This document shows positions 56,399 to 64,000 of a stretch of DNA of 64,000 bases, in pieces. The stretch's first letter is position 1; every line of letters starts with the position of its first letter. Source of the DNA: CAZENU01 sp965222125 (GTDB lineage: Bacteria; Chloroflexota; Dehalococcoidia; Lucifugimonadales; CAZENU01); contig CBDCTC010000006.1 of the NCBI GenBank assembly GCA_965222125.1, positions 186,001 to 250,000 of the forward strand, read 5' to 3'. The notes below the pieces were generated by a model that was not told the origin of the DNA, did not search any database, and saw only the letters and a program-made list of their open reading frames with translations. A program made the position numbers and the translations under genes.

Positions 56399-57787
56399 AT
56401 GGGCACCGCGCAGCGCATCGTACTCGTCTCGAACCGACTGCCTCCGACGGAGGACTTGAGCGGCGACAGCGACCTCGCCACACGCCAGGTGAGCGGTCTG
56501 GTAAGCGCCATCCGTCCCGTTCTCGGTCACAGAGAGTCGATGTGGTTCGGCTGGAGCGGCGGGACGACCGCGGCCGGCGACGTCTCCGTTTCGGACTTCG
56601 GCCCGCGGCGCATGGTCGCACTCGATCTGCCGAGGCGCGAGGCCGGCCTGTACTATAACGTCTTTTCCAACCGCACGCTGTGGCCGCTGCTGCACAACTA
56701 CCCGGACAGGATTGACGTACGAAGCGAGTCGTACTCCGCCTACCGGCGGGTCAACCGCCGGTTCGCCGAGAGCCTGTCGCCCCATCTGCGGCCCCACGAC
56801 ACCCTGTGGGTCCACGACTTCCACCTCTTCCCGCTCGCCGCCGCACTTCGAGAGCTCGGATGGCCGGGAAAGATCGGCTTCTTCCTGCACGTCCCGTTTC
56901 CGTCCGTCGACACCTTCTCGATTCTGCCGTGGGCGCGGGAGCTGCTGGAGGACCTCCTCGTCTACGACCTGGTGGGCCTGCAGACTCGCAGCCACGCCCG
57001 CAACCTGATGCACACGCTGATCGAGGAGCTTCGCGGCGCCCAGATCGGCGACGCGTTCGTCTACGGTTCGAAGCGGTGCCGCGTAGGCGTCTACCCGGTC
57101 GGCACCGACCCGGACACATTCCGACGACTCGGAGCGGCTCCGCGCCAGACGAGAGCGGTCGCGGGGCTGAGGCGGCTGTTCCCCGACCAGAAGCTGGTCC
57201 TCGGCGTGGACAGGCTCGACTACACCAAAGGGGTGCCGGAGCGCCTCGCCACCTTCGAGCGCCTGCTGGAACGGCGCCCGTCGATCAGAGGCAAAATCAG
57301 CTTGGTCCAGATCTCCGTGCCCTCGCGGGAGCGCGTCCCGGAATACGCGAGCGAGAAGCGGCGCACCGACGAGATCGTCGGACGGATCAACGGACGGTTC
57401 TCCCGGGACCAGTGGATCCCGGTCAACTTCCTCTACCGGTCGTTCAGCCAGCGGGAGCTGGCCGGGTTCTACAACGAGGCCGACGTCTGCCTCGTCACGC
57501 CCTTCAGGGACGGCATGAACCTGGTCGCCAAGGAGTACGTCGCGAGCCGCGATGACAGGCCCGGCGTCCTGGTGCTATCCAAATTCTGCGGGTCCGCCGA
57601 GACTATGACCGACGCGCTGATCGTCAACCCGTACGACATCAAGGGCACGGCGGAGGCCATCCACCGCGGGATATCCATGGGACACCGCGAACGCACGCGC
57701 CGGTGGACCCCACTCCTCAACGAGGTGCGGACGAACACGGCCGCTGCCTGGGCCGACTCGTTCCTCAGCGACCTCGCCGATTCGTAG
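56399..57787 (+). CDS. otsA: Trehalose-6-phosphate synthase
   Basis: 462 residues, GT20 retaining glycosyltransferase that joins UDP- or GDP-glucose to glucose 6-phosphate. N-terminal VLVSNRLPP, then WVHDFHLFPLAAALR, LHVPFPSVDTFSILPW, the donor site VDRLDYTKGVPERL with the catalytic Arg/Lys pair, and VTPFRDGMNLVAKEYVA. No phosphatase domain is fused and no otsB follows in the window, so dephosphorylation must be encoded elsewhere. Likely makes trehalose as an osmolyte. Confidence 0.95.
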   Translation: MGTAQRIVLVSNRLPPTEDLSGDSDLATRQVSGLVSAIRPVLGHRESMWFGWSGGTTAAGDVSVSDFGPRRMVALDLPRREAGLYYNVFSNRTLWPLLHNYPDRIDVRSESYSAYRRVNRRFAESLSPHLRPHDTLWVHDFHLFPLAAALRELGWPGKIGFFLHVPFPSVDTFSILPWARELLEDLLVYDLVGLQTRSHARNLMHTLIEELRGAQIGDAFVYGSKRCRVGVYPVGTDPDTFRRLGAAPRQTRAVAGLRRLFPDQKLVLGVDRLDYTKGVPERLATFERLLERRPSIRGKISLVQISVPSRERVPEYASEKRRTDEIVGRINGRFSRDQWIPVNFLYRSFSQRELAGFYNEADVCLVTPFRDGMNLVAKEYVASRDDRPGVLVLSKFCGSAETMTDALIVNPYDIKGTAEAIHRGISMGHRERTRRWTPLLNEVRTNTAAAWADSFLSDLADS

Positions 57788-57839
57788 CCGCCCGGCCACC
57801 GGGCTACGTAACTGTTCAATCTTGGTGACAGGAGCTACC

Positions 57840-58800
57840 CCGCCACGCCCGCGTTCGGAGACCTTGGCGGAACTCCCGAGGTCGCGTCCGTCTCGGCAGC
57901 GGCGGGGCGCCATTGTGCTTGATCTTCCCACCTCTGGATTCCGGCTCGGGCGCCGGAATGACGACTACACTTTACTCGGCAGGCAGTCACAGCCCGCCGC
58001 AATAACCCGCGAAAGGAGACCTTTGGCGGAACTCCCGAGGTCGCATCCGTCTCGGCAGAAGCGGGCGCTATTGTGCTCAACCTCCCCACCTCTGGATTCC
58101 GGCTCGAAGGCCGGAATGACGACTACACTTTACTCGGCAGCCAGTCACAGCCCGCCGTCATACCCGCGAAAGGAGACCTTTGGCGGAACTCCCGAGGTCG
58201 CATCCGTCTCGGCAGCAGCGGGCGCCATTGAGCTCAACCTCCCCACTCTGGACTCCGGCTCGGGGGCCGGAATAACGACTGCACTCTACTCGGCAGCCAG
58301 TCACAACCCGCCGTCATACCTGCGAAAGGAGACCTTTGGCGGAACTCCCGAGGTCGCATCCGTCTCGGCAGCAGCGGGCGCCATTGTGCTTGACCTTCCC
58401 ACCTCTGGATTCCGGCTCGGGCGCCGGAATGACGACTACACTTTACTCGGCAGGCAGTCACAGCCCGCCGCAATAACCCGCGAAAGGAGACTTTGGCGGA
58501 ACTCCCGAGGTCGCGTCCGTCTCGGCAGCGGCGGGGCGCTATTGTGCTTGACCTCCCCACCTCTGGATTCCGGCTCGGGGGGCGGAATGACGACTACACT
58601 TTACTCGGCAGGCAGTCACAGCCTGCCGTCAGACCCGCGAAAGGAGACCTTTGCATAACTCCCCAAGCGCGGCAGCGTCGCGGGGCCAGGCGGTGTCATC
58701 TAAGCTGGGCTCTCGATTTCTGGATTCCGGATCGGGGGTCGGAATGACGACCACACTCTACTCGGCAGGCGGTCACAGCCCGCCGTCATACCCGCGAAGG
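57840..58800. repeat. Array of about six 157-bp repeats (family A derived)
   Basis: The block TGGCGGAACTCCCGAGGTCG occurs near 57864, 58024, 58181, 58338 and 58494, and a variant unit begins near 58651, spacing 156-160 bp. Each unit holds CTCTGGATTCCGGCTCGGG and GCCGGAATGACGACTACAC (a hairpin) and a GTCACAGCCCGCCG segment. The long frame across it (57822-58658) is repeat translation and not a gene. Ends in a family D unit (58785-58855). Confidence 0.85.
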
Positions 58801-58849
58801 CGGGTATCCAGGGGTCTGGAGGGGGGTTCGTCCCATCAACTCTGAACAG

Positions 58850-59377
58850 CTACCGGGCTACGAACGACTTGACGGTCTCCGAGTTCACGGTGACGGTGTA
58901 CTCCACGCCCGGCTCGAAGTCAGTACCCAAGGGGACGAACGTCTCTACGGCGGGATAGTCGGCCGTGCAGATGACCATATGGTCGGCAACCTCATGATGG
59001 GTCACGATCACTTCTATCCTGTCCGTCTCTCCGCGCCTGATCTCGTAGCCGTTGAACCAAGAGCAGCTACTGCCCTTCGGCAAGCCGGAGACGATCCGCA
59101 ACCCGTACTCCGGCGACGCGCTTTCCGATATCACGACCGCGGCGCTGTCGACGAGCGACTCGGCGATGACCCTGTACCGAAGACCGGCCGGCGGCAGGGT
59201 GAACGTGGTGGTCTCCCGGTCGTTCACTATGACCCGGTAGGTCTGCCCGGGCTCGAGAGACCCCCTGATCGGCTCCACCGTGTCGAGCTCCACCACCTCC
59301 TCGTGGCACGGAATCGCCCAAGAGGTGGGCGGCGGCTGCATCAGCGTGACCCTAACCACGATGTCGTAGCCGTCCAC
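58850..59377 (-). CDS. Small protein with duplicated beta domain, function unknown
   Basis: 175 residues from a GTG at 59377 (GGAGCTGCAG upstream). Two related segments: RGSLEPGQTYRVIVNDRETT and GTDFEPGVEYTVTVNSETVK, each a beta-rich module with the pattern LEPGxxYxVxVN. No signal peptide in this frame. It directly follows the YbaY-like frame (stop 59387) and may be its former C-terminal extension or a separately translated partner. No confident family. Confidence 0.55.
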   Translation of the reverse strand: MDGYDIVVRVTLMQPPPTSWAIPCHEEVVELDTVEPIRGSLEPGQTYRVIVNDRETTTFTLPPAGLRYRVIAESLVDSAAVVISESASPEYGLRIVSGLPKGSSCSWFNGYEIRRGETDRIEVIVTHHEVADHMVICTADYPAVETFVPLGTDFEPGVEYTVTVNSETVKSFVAR

Positions 59378-59386
59378 CTGCAGCTC

Positions 59387-60007
59387 CTAGTTGCCGGGGC
59401 GGACGCAGCCCTCTAATGTCGACTGGTAGTAGGCGACCCGAAGCAGGTGTTCCCGCTCGTTCGGTATCAGGTTGGCCCAGACTACCGGGACGGGCGTTTC
59501 GACCCACGTCCGCCAGTCCGAGCCGGCGTCGCCGCCGGACGCGTCGGGCGGCGGCTGCACCAGCACGAGGACCATGTCCACCTTGTTCGGCTTGCCGCGG
59601 GTGATCACGTCGTGCGCAGTATCGTTCGTGAAAGCGAGGCGGCCGTCGGACTCAATGATCCTGGCGCTTACCGAGTAGACGTTCCGGGATTCGATGTCGT
59701 CGCGGCTGTATCCCACCTCGAACCTGATCGGGACCTGGCCGGGGCCGGAAACCGCCTGCCGGGCGATGAGCGGAGCGGGGCCGTCCGCGTACGACACGTC
59801 CCGCAGGTCGGCGACAAGAGTCGCGCCCGGGGTGAGAGCCAGACGCTCCCGGTAGGTGAGGTGCCGCTGACCGACGCGTTGGGGCTCTTGCCGGACCTCA
59901 CGTCCAACGTCCCGTTGGGCGGCCCTCGTCGCTGCGGCGCTTCCGACGCGCACCTCGAATACAATGCCGGCGGGCCACAAGAGGACGGTGTTTGCCGGTC
60001 TGCGCAA
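59387..60007 (-). pseudogene. YbaY-like lipoprotein, N-terminus frameshifted
   Basis: From about 59845 to the stop the frame matches the YbaY/META-type family PF09619: LTYRERLALTPGATLVADLRD, ARQAVSGPGQVPIRFEVGY, VYSVSARIIESDGRLAFTND. Upstream, the expected VSGT before LTYRER is found in another frame, so one base is missing near GGCACCTCACC; the listed N-terminus is not genuine. In other bacteria these are outer or periplasmic lipoproteins with unclear function. Confidence 0.65.
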
Positions 60008-60063
60008 GCTCCACCTATACAGGGGTCAGCATAACTCAGTCTTTGGGTTAAGCCGACACCACC

Positions 60064-60169
60064 ATTGGCGGGCGGGAAGGATGCGCGCGCCCTTCGATAC
60101 GCACCGGTGAAGCCCCGGCGCTACTCAAGGTGATCGGGCTGTGTCGGCCACTGACTTTGAACAGTTACC
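60064..60169. repeat. Dispersed repeat family C
   Basis: CGCCCTTCGATACGCACCGG, TGAAGCCCCGGCGCTACTCA and GACTTTGAACAGTTACC. Confidence 0.7.
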
Positions 60170-60220
60170 CCGGCCGCACTGACCTGCCTCCAAGGGCGCA
60201 TGGCGCGCCGCAGCCGGTGT

Positions 60221-60261
60221 ACAAGAACAAATGCGGGCGCGGCGAAGGCCGCGCCCGCATT
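60221..60261 (-). terminator. Rho-independent terminator after the GNAT-kinase gene
   Basis: Perfect 14-bp stem AATGCGGGCGCGGC / GCCGCGCCCGCATT (60230-60243, 60248-60261) with a four-base loop, followed on the minus strand by TGTTCTTGT. Located 24-55 bases past the stop at 60285. Confidence 0.85.
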
Positions 60262-60284
60262 CGAAACACTTCCGTCTGACTTGG

Positions 60285-61580
60285 CTAGCTTGCGGTAACC
60301 GTCTCCCGTGCCGGGGCGGGCGCCTGAACCGCGCCGGACGCCGGCACCAGCTCCTTGACAGCGCCGACGACGAACTCTGCCGCCGTATCCAACGCCACTC
60401 TGTCGACGTTCACCCGGAGGTCATACGCCTCCATGTCCAGCACGTCGGCGTCGAACAGGTTGTAGAAGGTGTTACTCTCGTCCCGGTCCTCGTTCTTCAG
60501 CCATTTCGCCGCTTCCGGAACATCGGAGCGCCTCGCCGTCGCCATTCGCTCCGCTCGGCGCTCCGCCGATGCCGAGACGAAGACGTTCAAGGAGGCCTCT
60601 CCGCTCGGCGCGAACAGGTGGCTCGCGTGGCCGTGGAACACTACGCCACGCTCGGCCGCGAGAGCCTTGATCACGCCGGCGACCGCCTCGACGTACTGCT
60701 TCTTCGTGATGTGCTCGCCGTACAGGTCGTAGTCGGCGTCGGGGCTCATTGCGAGCTGGTAGTAGCCCGCGTCGTAGGCCGAAGACCAGTCCATCGGTAC
60801 CATCAGCGAGTTGAGCAGCCGGTGCCAGAACGAGCGGTGGCGGGTCTGGAGCCACTCGATCTCGCCGCTGCTGCAGCCGAGACGCTCGCGGACCAACTCG
60901 TTCATCTCTTCTTCGTCGACCATCCTGCTGCCCAGGCTGCCGGCCACCTGGGCAGCCACCGCGCCCGAGCCGCTTCCCGGCAATCCGGTCACGGTGATGA
61001 GCGGGTACGTCTTGGCTTCGCTCTCGTTTGTCGCCGAGGTGTCGTAGCGGCTGGCGTTCGTCCCCATCACGCTGACGCTCAAGGTCGTACCGCCGGAGTT
61101 CGTCCTTATCTCTCGGACACGCTCCTGGCGGAACCCGAGTTTTTCGAAAAGGCCTACCGCCGGCTCGTTATCCGACGGCACGCCCACCCATACGCGACGC
61201 AGCCGCAGATCCCTGAAGGCCTTCTCCAAGAGCATGATCACGGCCGAGGTGCCATACCCGAGGTGCCACCGGTCCTTGCGTCCAATCAGCAGGGAGAGCT
61301 CTCCGCTGCCCTGCCCGTCGAAAAGTATCTGGCTCTCGCCGATGTGGTCGCCGTCCTCGCCGTAAATCGAGAAAATCAGCCGGGTGGAGTCGTTGAATAC
61401 GTTATCCCACTCCAGCTCAGACGCCTCGAGCATATGCCCAGGGTCGTAGCCCCGGTGCACGGGGTCTCCGAGGGCGTAGTGGCCGAACCACTTCCCCGAA
61501 ACATCGTCGTCCTGAAGCCACCAGCCGATACGGTCTACGTCGTCCCTGGACACGTTTCTGAGTGTGACTACTGGAAGCAT
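60285..61580 (-). CDS. GNAT acetyltransferase fused to a cytidylate kinase-like P-loop domain
   Basis: 431 residues from ATG 61580 (GAGGAGG at the correct spacing). Residues 1-175: RimJ/L-type GNAT (GELSLLIGRKDRWHLGYGTSA for acetyl-CoA; VPSDNEPAVGLFEKLGF). Linker 176-192. Residues 193-400: cytidylate kinase-like family 2 domain with P-loop VTGLPGSGSGAVA, MVDEEEMNELVRERLG, HGHASHLFAP, and a LID-type RRAERMATARR. The first domain would modify an amine or a protein terminus, the second phosphorylate a nucleotide-like target; how they cooperate is unknown. Own promoter (61670-61698) and terminator (60221-60261). Confidence 0.85.
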   Translation of the reverse strand: MLPVVTLRNVSRDDVDRIGWWLQDDDVSGKWFGHYALGDPVHRGYDPGHMLEASELEWDNVFNDSTRLIFSIYGEDGDHIGESQILFDGQGSGELSLLIGRKDRWHLGYGTSAVIMLLEKAFRDLRLRRVWVGVPSDNEPAVGLFEKLGFRQERVREIRTNSGGTTLSVSVMGTNASRYDTSATNESEAKTYPLITVTGLPGSGSGAVAAQVAGSLGSRMVDEEEMNELVRERLGCSSGEIEWLQTRHRSFWHRLLNSLMVPMDWSSAYDAGYYQLAMSPDADYDLYGEHITKKQYVEAVAGVIKALAAERGVVFHGHASHLFAPSGEASLNVFVSASAERRAERMATARRSDVPEAAKWLKNEDRDESNTFYNLFDADVLDMEAYDLRVNVDRVALDTAAEFVVGAVKELVPASGAVQAPAPARETVTAS

Positions 61581-61669
61581 CTTCAACCTCCTCTGTCTCC
61601 AGCCCAAGCCCGCCTGCGCTCCGGTGCGGTCGCGCTGTGTCTCGAACGGCTACTTCGATGGTGAACCAC

Positions 61670-61698
61670 ACTATACCCAAAGACCACGGATTTGTCAA
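61670..61698 (-). promoter_or_regulatory. Sigma-70-like promoter for the GNAT-kinase gene
   Basis: Read on the minus strand: TTGACA (61698-61693), 17-base spacer, TATAGT (61675-61670). Predicted start near 61663, leaving a leader of about 80 bases before ATG 61580. Confidence 0.75.
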
Positions 61699-61920
61699 AC
61701 TGCACGCAAAACGCACAGTGTTTTTCGTCGCCAATGAAAATCTTGTGCGTTTTTCTATTCATGCATAAAGATACATGAAATATAATTCGCTAGTTATGTT
61801 TCACCAATTGTGCGACACTCCAAGCCGCTCTGCCTGTCCTCCAAGACGTGGCTTGACAACCACTTTGCGCTGACGCTAGAGTATAATTCAGTAGGAACGT
61901 TCAGCATAGGAGGTGCGCCC

Positions 61921-61989
61921 ATGTCTCATCATCGGCCCTCTGGCGCTGAGCGTTCACGCTTCAAGGGGTCACCACAGGGATACAGCTAG
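61921..61989 (+). CDS. Small ORF (22 aa) with strong ribosome site
   Basis: ATG 61921 is preceded at five bases by AGGAGGTG (61908-61915), one of the best Shine-Dalgarno sequences in the window. The peptide is polar and basic (GAERSRFKGSPQGYS at the end) with no membrane segment. TATAAT at 61882-61887 could be a -10 element, but the nearest TTGACA (61853) is 23 bases upstream, too far for a normal spacer. It precedes a secreted-protein gene by 78 bases, so it may be a leader peptide; this is inference. Confidence 0.45.
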   Translation: MSHHRPSGAERSRFKGSPQGYS

Positions 61990-62067
61990 ATAGCTGCAAC
62001 GCCATCGCCCAACCCCAAGCGCCTTCCGAGTTGGCAGCTATCGCGAGTCAGCGAAGGGAGCAGAGAA

Positions 62068-62811
62068 ATGAAGCGAATCATTGTCGTTCTCATGGTCTTG
62101 GCGACGTTCGTATTGACTTCCACCTCAATAGCCCAGGCCAACGAGCCTGAGACCTTCATCAAAGTAGGTGGCGAGACAACCTCCGTATCGGTCGGCGACT
62201 CGTTCGACGCGGCAGCATCAGGAGCGGCCGGTGCATCTAGCGAATGCAGTGAGATCACGTTGGGCGGTTACCTGGACGAGTCCATAGCATCCGCCGAGGT
62301 CCTCGCCACGATCGACGAAGACTGCCGCATCACGATCATGGGCATCTCCCATGAAACCGCGCCCGTGGCCGGAGCCAGCGGAGCTGACGGCAACTCGGAC
62401 CCGGATCCCGTTCGCTACACCGGATGGGCCAAGTCGGAGTTGAACGACCCGATCCGGATAGACTTGGCAGCCGTGTACGTGCGGATGACCTACTACGTGA
62501 TCCTGGAGGACAACATAGTCTATGGCGAAGACCCGTACCACAAGTGCACTCGGTTCCCGCCCTCCGGTTGGGTGGTGAGGAGTTGCTCCAGCACAGCATC
62601 GTTGAGTGAGTCCAGTTCAATCTGGATAAAGGGGCGCGGGACCTTCGCCAACCCCCTCATTACGGACAGGCTCCTCCTTCCTTCTCACCACACCCAGACG
62701 GCCAAGTTCACGGCGTGGCCGACGAGGAGTGACTATGCCTGCACCCACGTAGGACGTGTTGGCGGGCCTGTCCACTGGACTTGCCGCGGCGTACGGAATA
62801 CGCACAACTAG
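62068..62811 (+). CDS. Secreted protein of unknown function
   Basis: 247 residues. Sec signal KRIIVVLMVLATFVLTSTSIAQA with cleavage near AQA-NE; GGGAGCAGAG precedes ATG 62068. The mature part has several Cys (SSECSEITLGG, DEDCRITI, CTRFPPSGW, RSCSSTAS, YACTHVG, HWTCRG) that could form disulfides outside the cell. No recognised family. A 59-residue membrane protein starts four bases after the stop, so the two are probably cotranslated. Confidence 0.7.
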   Translation: MKRIIVVLMVLATFVLTSTSIAQANEPETFIKVGGETTSVSVGDSFDAAASGAAGASSECSEITLGGYLDESIASAEVLATIDEDCRITIMGISHETAPVAGASGADGNSDPDPVRYTGWAKSELNDPIRIDLAAVYVRMTYYVILEDNIVYGEDPYHKCTRFPPSGWVVRSCSSTASLSESSSIWIKGRGTFANPLITDRLLLPSHHTQTAKFTAWPTRSDYACTHVGRVGGPVHWTCRGVRNTHN

Positions 62812-62814
62812 ACG

Positions 62815-62994
62815 ATGGCGTTCCTGTGGTTCGTAATTCCCGGGGCGGTCGCTGGCGCGTTCGCGTACCACGTGGCCGCCTCCAACAAGGAGAGGCACCC
62901 CTGGCTGTGGTTCCTGGTAGCTTTCGCGGTAGTCGCGCCGGTGTCTCTATGGTGCGCCGTCACCTTCGGCACCGACAGCATCAGCAGCAATTGA
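62815..62994 (+). CDS. Small two-helix membrane protein
   Basis: 59 residues from ATG 62815, three bases beyond the stop codon of the secreted protein. Two hydrophobic segments, FLWFVIPGAVAGAFAYHVA and LWFLVAFAVVAPVSLWCAV, joined by a charged turn SNKERHP. No family recognised. Coupling to the upstream gene suggests a joint role. Confidence 0.6.
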   Translation: MAFLWFVIPGAVAGAFAYHVAASNKERHPWLWFLVAFAVVAPVSLWCAVTFGTDSISSN

Positions 62995-63069
62995 TGGAAT
63001 GGCCCGTCCTCGGTATCAACATCGGGGGCGGGCAACGCGCGCGCCGAAACTGACTCCCCGGGGAACCTG

Positions 63070-63135
63070 TTAGAGTTGGAATACCTCCTTCGCTCTCTCT
63101 ATCGCCTCTTGTAGCTTTATTTCGTCGCGCGCCAT
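63070..63135 (-). CDS. Small ORF (21 aa), amphipathic helix
   Basis: ATG 63135, site GAGG six bases upstream; residues ARDEIKLQEAIERAKEVFQL would form one amphipathic helix. Starts 27 bases after the stop of the 31-residue ORF on the same strand. No similarity recognised; could be chance. Confidence 0.3.
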   Translation of the reverse strand: MARDEIKLQEAIERAKEVFQL

Positions 63136-63162
63136 TTTCCTCGTCTCGGGGGCGCGCCTCTC

Positions 63163-63258
63163 CTAGTAGTCCTTCCAACGTCTCCGACCGTAGTACCAGC
63201 GGTGTTTCATCAACTCCCAGAACGGAATAGCGATCAAGGCGGTTACGAATGATTCCAA
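63163..63258 (-). CDS. Small ORF (31 aa) with hydrophobic start and basic tail
   Basis: TTG 63258 with GGAGGAGG at six bases. Begins SFVTALIAIPFWELM (short membrane-like segment) and ends with an Arg/Trp/Tyr-rich tail RWYYGRRRWKDY. Too short for a known family. The site strength and the amphipathic design support translation, but no other evidence exists. Confidence 0.4.
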   Translation of the reverse strand: MESFVTALIAIPFWELMKHRWYYGRRRWKDY

Positions 63259-63380
63259 TGAGAACCTCCTCCCGGATATTCCGGTGGAGGCTTTTCGTGT
63301 TGCCGGCCGTCTCCCATTTCGGTACCATCGGTTTCCGCCGGCCCCCCGGCGCCCACACCGTCAGGAGATGGAGCGACACA

Positions 63381-64000
63381 ATGCCTGTAGTAGACGCCCA
63401 CACCCACATCGGCCCCTGCCGGGTCTTCGACCTGGACGACAGCGAGCAGGGTCTGCTCGACAGCATGAACGCAAACGGGATCGACGTCAGCCTGGTGCAG
63501 CCCTACCCCGGGGCTCCTTCCGCCGCGGAGGTGCACGACCGGATCGCCGCGATGGCGAAGGCGAACCCCGGCAGGATCTTCGGAATCGCTAGCATCAATC
63601 CCCACCAGGACCGCGGCGCCTACTTCAGCGAGTTGAGCCGGTGCGTGAAGGATCTCGGATTCGTTGCCGTCAAGCTGCACACGATCGGTCACGCGATGAA
63701 CCCCGCCGGAGCGGACGGCACGATGGTGTTCGAGTCCGCCCGGGAGCTCGGGATACCGGTCATGGTCCACACGGGCCCGGGCATCCCGTTCGCCGCGCCG
63801 TCGTCGGTCGCGCCGCAGCTCGAAGCCTTCCCGGACGTCCCGGTCGTCCTGGCCCACGCCGGCCACGGCATCTTCAGCGGTGAGGCCATCGTCCTCGCGC
63901 AGACGTACCCTCAGGTCTCGGTGGAGCCGTCCTGGTGTACCTTCTATCACGTTGGGATGATGGTCGAAGCGCTGGGCGCCGACCGGGTGATGCTCGGCAG
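63381..64000 (+). CDS. Amidohydrolase (Amidohydro_2-type), partial
   Basis: Runs off the right edge; about 206 residues visible from ATG 63381, preceded by AGGAGATGG. TIM-barrel metal hydrolase/decarboxylase: the HxH pair in VVDAHTHIGPC, later VAVKLHTIGHAMNP, VMVHTGPG and VVLAHAGHG for further metal ligands. Similar proteins include ACMSD-like decarboxylases and metal-dependent hydrolases of aromatic catabolism. The catalytic Asp near the C-terminus lies outside the window. Substrate cannot be stated. Confidence 0.88.
   Translation, partial: MPVVDAHTHIGPCRVFDLDDSEQGLLDSMNANGIDVSLVQPYPGAPSAAEVHDRIAAMAKANPGRIFGIASINPHQDRGAYFSELSRCVKDLGFVAVKLHTIGHAMNPAGADGTMVFESARELGIPVMVHTGPGIPFAAPSSVAPQLEAFPDVPVVLAHAGHGIFSGEAIVLAQTYPQVSVEPSWCTFYHVGMMVEALGADRVMLG

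Noticed and set aside
57822..58658. 278-codon frame through the 157-bp array
   Set aside because: It is translation of tandem repeats whose spacing (156-160 bp) is not consistently a multiple of three, with no start site.
57840..58800. Possible CRISPR array
   Set aside because: Units are 157 bp and near-identical throughout, with no short repeat/unique spacer alternation and no cas genes.
61853..61887. TTGACA...TATAAT promoter ahead of the 22-aa ORF
   Set aside because: Spacer is 23 bases; only the -10 is credible, so I did not call a promoter.

Overview
The window is GC-rich, densely coded DNA that most resembles an environmental Chloroflexota genome of the Dehalococcoidia/SAR202 type. This placement is inferred from gene style: a GAF-PAS-kinase-receiver hybrid regulator, a long TPR lipoprotein, GLUG/fibronectin and cadherin-like surface proteins, a PspA-PspAA pair, a YbaY-like protein, a GNAT-kinase fusion, many FAH/SDR/Gfo-type catabolic enzymes, and abundant dispersed palindromic repeats. 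There is no rRNA or phylogenetic marker here that settles it.

Layout. 1-2075: the start of a minus-strand hybrid sensor kinase that leaves the window. 2158-6065: an IS1380-type element split by a complete IS1182-type element with target duplications. 6108-8896: promoter, SDR, VOC protein and type I sulfatase, probably one operon. 9168-10666: a frameshifted surface protein followed by a decayed second copy of the sulfatase tail. 10990-18126: TPR lipoprotein, LppX-like lipoprotein, HpcH-type aldolase, phosphotriesterase-like hydrolase and class III aminotransferase. 18469-19830: a TA-flanked MITE touching the stop codon of a PspAA-PspA-small membrane protein operon. 20162-25802: a divergent EF-G, a frameshifted GNAT and a multiply frameshifted GLUG/FnIII surface protein. 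26062-28137: FAH hydrolase and medium-chain dehydrogenase. 28294-33647: D-glutamate cyclase as two separate genes (DUF1445, DUF4392) downstream of mutS, then a ferredoxin-NADP reductase. 33840-36086: a beta-propeller glycosidase-like protein and a GNAT.

36104-39737 is an insertion-sequence pile-up (truncated IS1380 copy, IS5-type, intact IS701/IS4-type) ending immediately 3' of tRNA-Leu(TAA). 40189-42970 is a three-gene envelope module ending in a polytopic membrane protein with a six-cysteine loop. 42992-48235 holds a nitroreductase, two Gfo/Idh/MocA dehydrogenases, a thioredoxin-like lipoprotein and an MDR dehydrogenase. tRNA-Cys(GCA), a PH-domain protein and tRNA-Leu(GAG) follow. 50158-53852 is a single-polypeptide (type ISP-like) restriction-modification enzyme whose last codons overlap a PemK/MazF-like toxin gene, and which carries three in-frame copies of a genomic REP-type repeat. 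54336-57787 holds an SDR, 6-phosphogluconate dehydrogenase and trehalose-6-phosphate synthase. 57840-58800 is an array of about six 157-bp repeats. 58850-60007 encodes two small envelope-like proteins (one frameshifted). 60285-61580 is a GNAT-nucleotide kinase fusion with its own promoter and terminator. 61921-63258 contains several very small ORFs with strong ribosome binding sites, and an amidohydrolase runs off the right edge.

Working together: much of the cargo is small-molecule catabolism (sulfatase, FAH, aldolase, PTE-like, Gfo/MDR pairs, D-glutamate cyclase) beside envelope stress and surface functions. Several repeat families fill most intergenic gaps, and two of them have entered coding sequence. 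Many broken genes carry single-base shifts in or near homopolymers, so assembly error must be separated from true decay.
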